Notes under the pieces: generated by a model | Told to the model about the DNA's origin: nothing | Database searches by the model: none | The model's input: only the letters and a program-made list of their open reading frames with translations | From: Clostridiales bacterium | GTDB lineage: Bacteria > Bacillota > Clostridia > Lachnospirales > Lachnospiraceae | Direction of reading: 5' to 3' | DNA length: 64,000 nucleotides | Assembly: GCA_003343625.1 (NCBI GenBank) | Contig: QAKV01000033.1 | Location: 82,781 to 146,780 of the forward strand | Shown: one piece after another, positions 27,295 through 35,421 of the stretch | Layout of the letters: each line of letters opens with the position of its first letter | Position numbering within the stretch: position 1 is the first letter of the stretch | Translations under genes and position numbers: made by a program

Positions 27295-28230
27295 ATGAAC
27301 AGATACTGTTTCGGTGTGGACATCGGGGGCACGACAGTGAAGCTCGGATTGTTCAATGCGGACGGAGATCTGCTGGAGAAGTGGGAGATTCCGACGGTGA
27401 CGGAGGATAACGGAAAAGCCATCCTGCCGGACGTGGCCCGCAGCATCCACAGGAAGATGGATGAGAGGGAAATGACCCGGGACGAAGTGCTGGGAGTGGG
27501 CGTCGGCGCGCCGGGTCCCGTAGATTCCGAAGGCACCGTTTACGGAGCGGTCAATTTGGGATGGGGAACCTTCAGCATCAAGAAGGAGCTGCAGACCCTT
27601 TTGAATATGCCGGTGGAGGCCGGAAACGACGCTAATGTGGCGGCTCTGGGAGAAATGTGGCAGGGCGGCGCAAAGGGATATGAAGACGTTGTGCTGGTGA
27701 CGCTGGGAACCGGCGTGGGCGGCGGCGTGATCGTCCATGGGAAGATTCTTTCCGGATCCACCGGATCTGCCGGGGAAATCGGCCATGTCCACGTCAACGA
27801 TGACGAAGAGGCATCCTGCAACTGCGGAAACAAGGGTTGCCTGGAGCAGTACGTATCCGCCACCGGTGTGGTTCGTCTGGCAAATGAGAAGCTTGCGGAA
27901 AGCGACAGGCCCAGCCTGCTGCGGGACCGGCCGATGAGCGCAAAGGCCGTGTGGGATGCGGTGAAGCAGGGCGACCCCCTGGCGATGGAAGTGGCGGAAG
28001 ATTTCGGCTGGTATCTGGGAAAGGCGCTGGCGGTAGTGGCAGGCGTGGTCAACCCCGAGATTTTCGTCATCGGCGGAGGCGTCTCCAAGGCCGGGAACGT
28101 ACTGATCGACTATATCCAGAAAAATTATCAGAAATACGCGTTCAGCGGCTGCCGCGGCGCGCTGTTTACGCTGGCCAGACTGGGAAATGACGCGGGCATT
28201 TACGGTTCTGCGAAGATGGTCCTGGATTGA
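27295..28230 (+). CDS. glk: ROK family glucokinase
   Basis: Phosphorylates glucose at the entry of glycolysis. The 311 residues carry the ATP motif FGVDIGGTTVKLG, the sugar-site GNDANVAALGE, LGTGVGGGVIV, the catalytic/zinc region EIGHVHV with CNCGNKGCLE, and VIGGGVSKAG. The zinc cysteines are complete, as in Bacillus GlcK. It is co-transcribed with hprK, joining glucose phosphorylation with the catabolite kinase. A related ROK sugar kinase role cannot be excluded by sequence alone. Confidence 0.93.
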   Translation: MNRYCFGVDIGGTTVKLGLFNADGDLLEKWEIPTVTEDNGKAILPDVARSIHRKMDEREMTRDEVLGVGVGAPGPVDSEGTVYGAVNLGWGTFSIKKELQTLLNMPVEAGNDANVAALGEMWQGGAKGYEDVVLVTLGTGVGGGVIVHGKILSGSTGSAGEIGHVHVNDDEEASCNCGNKGCLEQYVSATGVVRLANEKLAESDRPSLLRDRPMSAKAVWDAVKQGDPLAMEVAEDFGWYLGKALAVVAGVVNPEIFVIGGGVSKAGNVLIDYIQKNYQKYAFSGCRGALFTLARLGNDAGIYGSAKMVLD

Positions 28231-28262
28231 GAAATGCGAAAGAGAGCGGGAGAAAAACGACG

Positions 28263-28292
28263 GGCGGATTATGGAATACGGCATAATCCGCC
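28263..28292. other. 11-bp hairpin between glk and murB
   Basis: GGCGGATTATG and CATAATCCGCC pair perfectly round an eight-base loop. There is no T-run, so a processing site or partial attenuator inside the operon is more likely than a full terminator. Confidence 0.4.
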
Positions 28293-28334
28293 GTCTGCCT
28301 GCATAGGATAGAAAAGGAATCTGGGTGAAATGAA

Positions 28335-29246
28335 TTGAGCAGAGCATTAAAGGAATTTTTGGAGACGGTGCTTCCGCAGGATCATATCCTTCTGGAAGAA
28401 CCGATGAGCAGGCATACCACGTTCGGGATCGGGGGACCGGCCGAATGTTTTGTCATCGTGGATACTGCGGATCAGTTGGAGCGGGTTTTTTCGTATCTGC
28501 AGCGGGCCGGCTGGGACTTTTTTCTGATCGGAAACGGCAGCAACCTGCTGGTGGGCGATAAGGGCTACAGAGGAGTCGTGATCCGGCTGGGACAGGGCTT
28601 CGAAAAGATCGATGTGCAGGGGGACAGGATGACGGCGGGCGCCGGCGTGCTGCTGGGCGGCGCTGCAAAAGCGGCGCTGGCAGCGGGGCTGTCGGGGATG
28701 GAATTCGCATCCGGCATCCCGGGAACCATAGGAGGGGCCGTGCGGATGAACGCCGGAGCTTATGGCGGGGAAATGTCCCGGATCGTGGAAACCGTGGAGG
28801 TCATGGGACTGGACGGAGAAATCCTGACGCTGGACAATGAGACTATGGAGTTCGCCTACCGCAGCAGCGTGATCAAAAACAGGCCTTATGTGGTTTTGAG
28901 CGTAACCCTTCGCCTGACGCCCGGAAACGAGGAAGAGATCGCCGGAAAAATGCGGGAGCTGACGCGTCGGCGACGGGAGAAGCAACCGCTGGAATATCCC
29001 AGCGCGGGAAGCGCGTTCAAACGCCCGGAGGGGTATTTTGCCGGGAAGCTCATTATGGATGCGGGACTTCAGGGATATAGCTGCGGCGGTGCGCAGATTT
29101 CGGAAAAGCACTGCGGCTTTATCATCAACAGAGGAAATGCGACGGCTGCGGATGTGGCGCAGCTGATTCGGAAAACCATAACGACGGTACAGGATAAATT
29201 CGGAGTCACTCTCGAACCGGAAGTGATTTTCCTGGGAGACTTTTAG
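28335..29246 (+). CDS. murB: UDP-N-acetylenolpyruvoylglucosamine reductase
   Basis: FAD- and NADPH-dependent enzyme that makes UDP-MurNAc. The 303 residues show HTTFGIGGPAE, the FAD loop GNGSNLLVGDKG, SGIPGTIGGAVRMNAGAYG, YRSSVIK, and the catalytic-serine block YPSAGSAFKRPEG of the type II enzymes. The start is a TTG at 28335. Its position between glk and rapZ is the common clostridial arrangement, linking wall synthesis with carbon control. The frame ends three bases before rapZ. Confidence 0.95.
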   Translation: MSRALKEFLETVLPQDHILLEEPMSRHTTFGIGGPAECFVIVDTADQLERVFSYLQRAGWDFFLIGNGSNLLVGDKGYRGVVIRLGQGFEKIDVQGDRMTAGAGVLLGGAAKAALAAGLSGMEFASGIPGTIGGAVRMNAGAYGGEMSRIVETVEVMGLDGEILTLDNETMEFAYRSSVIKNRPYVVLSVTLRLTPGNEEEIAGKMRELTRRRREKQPLEYPSAGSAFKRPEGYFAGKLIMDAGLQGYSCGGAQISEKHCGFIINRGNATAADVAQLIRKTITTVQDKFGVTLEPEVIFLGDF

Positions 29247-29249
29247 AAA

Positions 29250-30110
29250 ATGAGATTTGTGATTGTGACCGGCATGAGCGGCGGGGGAAAGAGTACCGCC
29301 ATGCGACTGCTGGAAGATATGGGATTCTACTGCGTGGACAACCTGCCGGTTTTGCTCATCGATAAATTTATCGAACTGTTGTCCATGCCCAATACGGAGA
29401 TTTCCAGGGTGGCGCTGGGGCTGGACGTGCGGACGGATCAGTCTTTTGCGCAGACGGAAAAAATACTCCGTTCCCTCCGGCAGAATGGACTGGTATTCGA
29501 AGTCCTGTTCATGGACGCTTCGGATAGCGTGCTGGTGAAGCGATATAAGGAGAGCCGGAGGATCCATCCGCTGTGCACCCCCGAACACAGCCGTATAGAG
29601 GACGGAATTGCCAGGGAGAGGGAGGTGTTGCGCCAGATCAAGAAGGAGGCGGACTATGTGATCGATACGTCCAAACTCCTGACCCGGGAGCTGAAGGAAG
29701 AGCTGGATCGGATTTTTCTCAAAAATGAGGAATACAGCAGCCTGATTATCAACATCTGTTCTTTCGGATTCAAACACGGGATTCCCGCGGATGCGGATCT
29801 GGTATTCGATGTGCGCTTCCTGCCGAATCCTTTTTATGTGGATGAGCTGAAGTATTTAACCGGAAACGATAAGGGCGTACAGGACTACGTGATGGGATTC
29901 CCGGAGGCCGGGATTTTTTTGGACAAGCTGACGGATCTGTTGCGGTTTCTGATCCCGAATTATATCAGGGAAGGGAAATATCAGCTGGTGATCGGGATCG
30001 GCTGTACCGGAGGAAAACACAGGAGCGTGACGCTGGCCAACGAACTCTATCGGAGGCTGAAGGGCTGCGGAAAAAGCTATGGCGTCACATTGAGCCACAG
30101 GGATATTTGA
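29250..30110 (+). CDS. rapZ: RapZ/YvcJ family nucleotide-binding protein
   Basis: A 286-residue P-loop protein: Walker A VTGMSGGGKSTAM, a DMGFYCVDNLP switch, VLFMDASD, and the C-terminal DVRFLPNPFYVDELKYLTG and GIGCTGGKHRSV. In Escherichia coli RapZ guides decay of the glmZ RNA that controls glucosamine synthesis; in Bacillus YvcJ affects competence. The Firmicute role is less clear. It lies between murB and whiA with almost no gaps. The yvcK gene that often separates it from whiA in other Firmicutes is absent here. Confidence 0.93.
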   Translation: MRFVIVTGMSGGGKSTAMRLLEDMGFYCVDNLPVLLIDKFIELLSMPNTEISRVALGLDVRTDQSFAQTEKILRSLRQNGLVFEVLFMDASDSVLVKRYKESRRIHPLCTPEHSRIEDGIAREREVLRQIKKEADYVIDTSKLLTRELKEELDRIFLKNEEYSSLIINICSFGFKHGIPADADLVFDVRFLPNPFYVDELKYLTGNDKGVQDYVMGFPEAGIFLDKLTDLLRFLIPNYIREGKYQLVIGIGCTGGKHRSVTLANELYRRLKGCGKSYGVTLSHRDI

Positions 30111-30111
30111 G

Positions 30112-31047
30112 ATGTCGTTTTCATCAAAAGTAAAGGAAGAACTGTATCGCCATGTAAGCACGGCGCGCCACTGCCAACTGGCGGAGCTGGCTGCAATTTT
30201 GCACTTTTGCGGCAGCATCGGAGGCGGGGAACGCGGAAATTTTATACAAATCAGGGCGGAAAATGTGCTGGTCGTGAGAAAAAGCTTTACATTGCTGCAG
30301 AAAACATTTAATATAAGTACGGAAACGAAGGTGCAGCACGAGGAGAACGGCAGCGCGTATTTCCTGAAGATTCCGGATCAGGAAGTGGGAAAACGGATCC
30401 TGCAGTCCACCCGGTTTCTGGACAGCGACGGAAGGCTGGTTTCCGGCCTGCGGGATCCGGTCAATCGCATGATCATCAAGAACGCCTGCTGTCAGAGAGC
30501 TTTTTTGCGAGGAGCTTTCCTTTGCGTCGGTTCCATGAGCGATCCGGGGAAGGGATATCATCTGGAACTGGTGTGCGGTCTTCAGCCTCAGGCGCTGCAG
30601 CTTCAGGAGCTGCTCGCGGGGTTTGAGATCGAAGCCAGAATCGTCCGCAGAAAGAAATATTTCGTCGTTTATATCAAAGAAGGCGCCGGGATTTCGGATT
30701 TCCTGAACGTGACGGAGGCCCATGTGGCGCTGATGGAGTTCGAAAATTCAAGGGTGGTTCGCGACGTGCGAAATACGGTGAACCGCCGGGTGAACTGTGA
30801 GACGGCGAATATCGCCAAGACGGTGAATGCGGCGGCCAGACAGGTGGAAGACATCCTTTGGCTCCAGCAGAAATACGGTCTGGAAAATTTGCCGGACGGC
30901 CTGCGGCAGATGGCGCAGGTGCGGCTGGAACATCCGGACGCGCCGTTGAAAGAACTGGGAACTTATCTGGACCCGCCTGTGGGTAAATCCGGAGTGAACC
31001 ACCGTTTGCGCAAACTGTGTGAACTGGCAGACAGTATCAGGTTATAA
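30112..31047 (+). CDS. whiA: WhiA family DNA-binding protein
   Basis: A 311-residue protein with a degenerate LAGLIDADG homing-endonuclease fold at the N-terminus (FSSKVKEELYRH, KNACCQRAFLRGAFLCVGS) and a C-terminal helix-turn-helix (LKELGTYLDPPVGKSGVNHRLRKL split over the last 30 residues). WhiA controls sporulation division genes in actinomycetes and influences division and chromosome segregation in Bacillus. The gene begins one base after the rapZ stop and is followed by the Crh-like gene, as in the Bacillus yvc operon. Confidence 0.95.
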   Translation: MSFSSKVKEELYRHVSTARHCQLAELAAILHFCGSIGGGERGNFIQIRAENVLVVRKSFTLLQKTFNISTETKVQHEENGSAYFLKIPDQEVGKRILQSTRFLDSDGRLVSGLRDPVNRMIIKNACCQRAFLRGAFLCVGSMSDPGKGYHLELVCGLQPQALQLQELLAGFEIEARIVRRKKYFVVYIKEGAGISDFLNVTEAHVALMEFENSRVVRDVRNTVNRRVNCETANIAKTVNAAARQVEDILWLQQKYGLENLPDGLRQMAQVRLEHPDAPLKELGTYLDPPVGKSGVNHRLRKLCELADSIRL

Positions 31048-31059
31048 GGAGGAGATATT

Positions 31060-31320
31060 ATGAAACAAAAGGCTGTGACGATCAAGCTGAAACAGGGCAT
31101 GGAGGCGCGACCGGTAGCGATGCTGGTGCAGGTGGCGAGCAGGCACAGCAGCTCCGTATACCTCGAAGCGGAAGGCAAGAAAGTAAACGCCAAGAGCATC
31201 ATGGGGATGATGAGCCTGGGGCTGGACAGCGGAGATATGGTTACGGTGATTGCGGATGGTCCGGATGAAGAGGACGCGGTGGCCAATATGGCGGATTATC
31301 TTTGCGGAAGAGAAGAATGA
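31060..31320 (+). CDS. crh: Crh-like HPr family protein with Glu at position 15
   Basis: An 86-residue HPr-fold protein. Ordinary HPr has His15 in GLHARP, the PTS phosphocarrier residue. Here the segment is QGMEARP with Glu exactly at position 15, so it cannot pass on PTS phosphate. Ser46 (NAKSIMGMMSLG) is kept, as needed for HprK phosphorylation and CcpA binding. Bacillus Crh has Gln15 and lies in the same place after whiA. It is therefore most likely a regulatory Crh, modified by the HprK encoded at the head of the cluster. Its GGAGG site is 12 bases after the whiA stop. Confidence 0.85.
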   Translation: MKQKAVTIKLKQGMEARPVAMLVQVASRHSSSVYLEAEGKKVNAKSIMGMMSLGLDSGDMVTVIADGPDEEDAVANMADYLCGREE

Positions 31321-31421
31321 GATTTTAGAAAATCGAAATAGACGAGAGAGGGGCTGAAATGCGAAGAGAAGCGCGTATCAGTCCTTTTTCTGTTTCAAAC
31401 CCGTGGAGGACAAAAACGGGA

Positions 31422-32333
31422 ATGGAGATTGAGATGGCCGGAAAAAAGTTGTTTTTCATTTATAATCCGAAGGCTGGGAAAGGGCAGATTCGCGGGAATC
31501 TGCTGGATATACTCGATATTTTCGTAAAGGCGGGGTATGAAGTTACAGTTCGCCCTACACAATATGCCGGAGAGGCGGTGGAGCTGGCCGCCAACAGAAC
31601 GGCGAAATACGACCTCGTGGTCTGCAGCGGCGGGGACGGGACTTTGGACGAAGTGGTGACGGGGATCATGAAGAGCGTGCGCAGAAGGCCCATCGGCTAC
31701 ATTCCGGCGGGAAGCACAAATGACTTCGCCAACAGCCTTCATATCCCCAAGAGCATGAAGCGGTCGGCGGAGGTGGCGGTAAACGGGGAGCTGTTCGCCT
31801 GCGATGTGGGATCCTTTAACGACAATACCTTCGTGTATATCGCGGCCTTCGGCCTGTTCACAGAGGTATCCTACGAAACCAAACAGGGGCTTAAAAACGT
31901 GTTGGGACATATGGCCTATATTCTGGAAGGCATGAAAAAGCTGACGAATATCAAATCCTACCATATGAAAATCACCACGCTGGAAAACGAGATTGAAGAT
32001 GACTTTTTGTACGGAATGGTGACCAACTCCACATCCGTGGGAGGATTTAAGGGGATTACGGGGAAATTCGTGGATCTGAGCGATGGGGTTTTTGAGGTGA
32101 CTTTGGTGAAACGCCCGAAAAATCTGGAGGATCTGAACCGAATTCTGGGCGCTCTGACCATGAAGGACATCGATGCAGCGCAGATGTACTGTTTCAAAAC
32201 TTCCTATCTGAAAGTGGAGGCGGAAGAAGAAGTGGCCTGGACCCTGGACGGCGAGTTCGGCGGCCGGCACGCAGAGGTGGTCATCGAGAACCGGAAGCAG
32301 GCCCTGCACATCATGGTTCCGCGGGAAAAATGA
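31422..32333 (+). CDS. Diacylglycerol/lipid kinase family protein
   Basis: About 303 residues of the DagK/YegS/sphingosine-kinase family. It starts FFIYNPKAGKGQI, has the nucleotide loop VCSGGDGTLDEVVTGI, IPAGSTNDFANSLHIP and the C-terminal WTLDGEFG. The enzyme would phosphorylate a membrane lipid such as diacylglycerol, returning it to phosphatidic acid. GTGGAGG precedes ATG 31422; ATG 31434 is an alternative. The longer frame from 31359 has no ribosome site. It follows the hprK-crh cluster after a 100-base gap. Confidence 0.88.
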   Translation: MEIEMAGKKLFFIYNPKAGKGQIRGNLLDILDIFVKAGYEVTVRPTQYAGEAVELAANRTAKYDLVVCSGGDGTLDEVVTGIMKSVRRRPIGYIPAGSTNDFANSLHIPKSMKRSAEVAVNGELFACDVGSFNDNTFVYIAAFGLFTEVSYETKQGLKNVLGHMAYILEGMKKLTNIKSYHMKITTLENEIEDDFLYGMVTNSTSVGGFKGITGKFVDLSDGVFEVTLVKRPKNLEDLNRILGALTMKDIDAAQMYCFKTSYLKVEAEEEVAWTLDGEFGGRHAEVVIENRKQALHIMVPREK

Positions 32334-32376
32334 AAAATTTTGCCGCTGCCGTATTTCTTTTTTCGATTATATAAGG

Positions 32377-32382
32377 TATAAT
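32377..32382 (+). promoter_or_regulatory. Probable -10 box for fba
   Basis: TATAAT 47 bases before the aldolase start; no convincing -35 hexamer is seen in the T-rich stretch upstream. Confidence 0.4.
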
Positions 32383-32428
32383 AACAACGGTTAGATAAAA
32401 ACAATATTTTCACATGGAGGTAAATAAT

Positions 32429-33292
32429 ATGTTAGTATCTGCTACAGAAATGCTGAAGAAAGCGAAAGCCGGCCACTACGCGGTAGGCCAGTTCAACATC
32501 AACAACCTTGAGTGGACCAAGGCGATCCTTCAGACGGCTCAGGAGCTGAACTCTCCTGTAATTCTGGGCGTATCCGAAGGCGCGGGCAAGTATATGTGCG
32601 GTTATAAGACTGTAGTGGGCATGGTAAACGGAATGATGGAAGAGCTCAACATCACAGTTCCGGTTGCTCTGCATCTGGATCATGGCTCCTACGATCATTG
32701 CTATAAGTGCCTTGAAGCGGGATTTTCTTCCATTATGTTCGACGGCTCTCATTATCCCATCGACGAGAACGTGGCGAAGACCACGGAGCTGGTAAAGGCC
32801 GCTCATGACAAGGGCGTTTCCATCGAAGCGGAAGTGGGTTCCATCGGCGGAGAAGAAGACGGCGTTATCGGCATGGGCGAATGCGCGGATCCCAACGAGT
32901 GCAAGGCGATTGCGGATTTGGGCGTGGATTTCCTGGCAGCGGGCATCGGCAACATCCATGGCAAATATCCCGCAAACTGGAAAGGGCTTTCTTTTGAGAC
33001 TCTGGATGCGATCCAGAAGCTCACCGGCGATCTTCCTCTGGTTCTTCACGGAGGCACAGGCATTCCTGCCGATATGATCAAAAAGGCGATTTCCCTGGGC
33101 GTTGCGAAGATCAACGTGAACACAGAGTGCCAGCTGGCGTTTGCGGCAGCTACCAGAAAGTACATCGAAGAGGGCAAGGACAACCAGGGCAAGGGTTATG
33201 ATCCTCGTAAACTGCTGGCTCCCGGCTTTGAAGCGATCAAGGCTACCGTGAAGGAGAAGATGGAGCTGTTCGGTTCCGTCGGCAAAGCCTGA
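32429..33292 (+). CDS. fba: Class II fructose-1,6-bisphosphate aldolase
   Basis: Zinc-dependent aldolase of glycolysis, cleaving fructose-1,6-bisphosphate. The 287 residues include HLDHGSYD (catalytic Asp and zinc His), EAEVGSIGGEEDG, GNIHGKYP and VLHGGTGIP with the further zinc histidines, and INVNTECQ. The ATG at 32429 follows a strong GGAGG. Codon choice is strongly biased (AAG, GGC, CTG, GTT), consistent with high expression. It is a single gene with its own terminator. Confidence 0.97.
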   Translation: MLVSATEMLKKAKAGHYAVGQFNINNLEWTKAILQTAQELNSPVILGVSEGAGKYMCGYKTVVGMVNGMMEELNITVPVALHLDHGSYDHCYKCLEAGFSSIMFDGSHYPIDENVAKTTELVKAAHDKGVSIEAEVGSIGGEEDGVIGMGECADPNECKAIADLGVDFLAAGIGNIHGKYPANWKGLSFETLDAIQKLTGDLPLVLHGGTGIPADMIKKAISLGVAKINVNTECQLAFAAATRKYIEEGKDNQGKGYDPRKLLAPGFEAIKATVKEKMELFGSVGKA

Positions 33293-33365
33293 AGCGTACA
33301 TTGACAGGGGTTTAGAGGTCAGATAAAAGAGATGGCAACCGCGTTGCTGCCGTCTCTGAGAGGGA

Positions 33366-33407
33366 AGGGCTGTCTCAGATCGGTTCGCCGGGAGACGGCC
33401 CTTTTTG
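33366..33407 (+). terminator. fba terminator
   Basis: AGGGCTGTCTC and GAGACGGCCCT form an 11-bp stem with one wobble pair, ending in CTTTTT. Confidence 0.75.
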
Positions 33408-33560
33408 CATTCATAGTTTATTCATATTTCTTTAACGGAAAGTTTTTTTCACCATCATGCTTTTGACATTTTCACTTTCTATACTAAGACCATAGGATAC
33501 AGAAAAGAGTCCTCAACAGATTGACAGTATCGTAACTTTTAAATAGCTTTTTCATAATAA
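33408..33560. other. AT-rich intergenic stretch after fba
   Basis: No gene seen. TTGACA occurs at 33463 and 33521; the second is followed after 17 bases by TAGCTT, a weak -10, and could drive the hairpin RNA at 33562-33630. Confidence 0.3.
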
Positions 33561-33561
33561 T

Positions 33562-33630
33562 TGCCAGGCAACATCAGGTTGCCTGGCATCCTCCCTTTTC
33601 GGGGCCGTTTGCGGAAACGGCTCCTTTTTT
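33562..33630 (+). terminator. Two successive hairpins ending in a T-tract
   Basis: TGCCAGGCAAC (33562-33572), ATCAG, GTTGCCTGGCA (33578-33588) is a perfect 11-bp stem. GGGGCCGTTT (33601-33610) and AAACGGCTCC (33615-33624) form a second, followed by six Ts. The pair may be the body and terminator of a short RNA, or tandem terminators. Confidence 0.5.
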
Positions 33631-33690
33631 TATACGACAGGAAATTTCCTTTCCTGTCGTATAAAAAAAGACGCTCCGCTGAGGGCGCAC
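33624..33690. repeat. Dispersed intergenic repeat, copy B
   Basis: T7, ATACGACAGGAAA, TTTCC, TTTCCTGTCGTAT, A7, then GACGCTCCGCTGAGG. The copy diverges after GCGCAC. It abuts the preceding terminator T-tract in the fba-cls gap. Confidence 0.75.
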
Positions 33691-33780
33691 GTACACCCGG
33701 CAAGCGGCTGTCGTGCTTGCACGAGCAGACATTTGAAAGCGAAATTGTAAAAAAAATTTAAAGGGAGTGTAAGAGTTTGG

Positions 33781-33809
33781 TTGAAATCCTGTAATCATCA
33801 TGTTAAGAT
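33781..33809 (+). promoter_or_regulatory. Promoter for cardiolipin synthase
   Basis: TTGAAA (33781-33786), 17 bases, TAAGAT (33804-33809), 43 bases ahead of the gene start. Confidence 0.65.
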
Positions 33810-33852
33810 GAATCGTAGTCGTGAAAAAAATGTCGGAAAAAGGAGGCGGTGG

Positions 33853-35394
33853 ATGCGCGCGGAAGGGAAGACTGAAGTGAAGAACAGCATCGGACGGCTG
33901 ATCTTTGTGGCCGCAGCGGTCCTGATTCAGGTGGGCTGGTTTCTGGTGTTGGTGGTTCGCTTAAACGAGTACTCTGTGTGGATTTCCATGGCTTCCAGCA
34001 TACTGGCTTTGTGCGCGGTTCTGGCCATCTACGGAAAGCGGATCAACGCGGCGTTTAAGATGCCGTGGATTATACTGATCCTGTCCTTTCCGGTTCTGGG
34101 GATAAGCCTCTATATGGTGGTGGGGCGATCGGGCGTCACCCGACGGATGCAGAAACGGTTTGCCCGGATCGATGCGGAGCTGGACGGCCTCCTTAAGCAG
34201 GACGAGAACGCGATGCGTCGACTGAAAGAGAGGGATCTGACGGCGGCGAACCAGTGCCGCTACATCTCCGAGTGGGGAGGCTATCCGGTCTGGCAGAATA
34301 CTGACGTGGCGTTTTACGGCGATGCGGCGGAGGGGCTGAATGCCCAGAAAGAAGCCTTGAGAAAGGCCGAAAAATTCATTTTCATGGAGTATCATGCCAT
34401 CGAAGACGCGGAGTCCTTCCGGGGGATCCGTCAGATCCTGGTCGAGAAAGCGGGACAGGGAGTGGAGGTGCGCGTGATCTACGACGATATCGGCAGCATC
34501 GGGTTTATCAATCCGGAATTTATCCGTCGGATGGAGGCGGATGGGATTGCCTGTCGGGTGTTCAACCCCCTCATACCGGTCGTGAATGTGTTCATGAACA
34601 ACCGGGATCACCGCAAGATCACGGTGATCGATGGAAAGGTCGGCTTTACCGGCGGATACAACCTGGCTAACGAGTACTTCAATCTGACCCACCCCTATGG
34701 TCATTGGAAGGATACCGGAATACGGATATCGGGGGATGCAGTGCGCAGTCTGACCGTGATCTTTCTGGAGATGTGGAATGCCATCAAAAAGACGGACGTG
34801 GATTACCGGAGATATCTGACGGACTTCCCGTTTTGCGCTGAGGAGGACGGTTTTGTGCAGCCATATGCGGACAGCCCTCTGGACGGGGAGCCGATGGGGG
34901 AAAACGTCTATATGAACGTGATCAAAAGTGCACAGCGGTACGTGTATTTCACCACCCCTTACCTGATCATCAGCGATGAGATGGGCAGGGAGCTGGGGCT
35001 GGCGGCAAAGCGGGGCGTGGATGTGCGGATCATCACGCCGGGGATTCCGGATAAGAAAGTGGTCTTTCGTGCGACGCGATCCTATTATGCGGGGCTGGCG
35101 AGGGATGGCGTCCGCATTTTCGAGTACACGCCGGGGTTCATTCACGCGAAACAATGCGTATGCGATGACCGAATCGCTACAGTGGGCACCGTCAATCTGG
35201 ATTACCGCAGCTTGTTTCTGCACTTTGAGAACGGGGTTTGGCTGTACGGCTGCAGCGCTGTCGGGAAAATAAAAGAGGATTTTGAGCAGACGTTCCCGGT
35301 CTGCGAGGAAGTCACGGAAAAGTATCGGGGCAAGAGGACGGCTTCCCTGCGAGTGGGGCAGTATCTGCTGCGGCTGCTTTCTCCGCTGATGTAG
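33853..35394 (+). CDS. cls: Cardiolipin synthase
   Basis: Membrane phospholipase-D-family enzyme that condenses two phosphatidylglycerols into cardiolipin. The 513 residues comprise two N-terminal membrane helices (about 13-35 and 40-60), a short third segment (IILILSFPVLGISLYMVVG), and two HKD active sites: HRKITVIDGKVGFTGG and HAKQCVCDDRIATVGTVN. The ATG at 33853 is set by GGAGG six bases upstream and by the promoter just before it; frames starting at 33781 would begin inside the -35 box. Confidence 0.94.
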   Translation: MRAEGKTEVKNSIGRLIFVAAAVLIQVGWFLVLVVRLNEYSVWISMASSILALCAVLAIYGKRINAAFKMPWIILILSFPVLGISLYMVVGRSGVTRRMQKRFARIDAELDGLLKQDENAMRRLKERDLTAANQCRYISEWGGYPVWQNTDVAFYGDAAEGLNAQKEALRKAEKFIFMEYHAIEDAESFRGIRQILVEKAGQGVEVRVIYDDIGSIGFINPEFIRRMEADGIACRVFNPLIPVVNVFMNNRDHRKITVIDGKVGFTGGYNLANEYFNLTHPYGHWKDTGIRISGDAVRSLTVIFLEMWNAIKKTDVDYRRYLTDFPFCAEEDGFVQPYADSPLDGEPMGENVYMNVIKSAQRYVYFTTPYLIISDEMGRELGLAAKRGVDVRIITPGIPDKKVVFRATRSYYAGLARDGVRIFEYTPGFIHAKQCVCDDRIATVGTVNLDYRSLFLHFENGVWLYGCSAVGKIKEDFEQTFPVCEEVTEKYRGKRTASLRVGQYLLRLLSPLM

Positions 35395-35421
35395 AGACGG
35401 ATGAAAAGAGAGGAATAAAAC

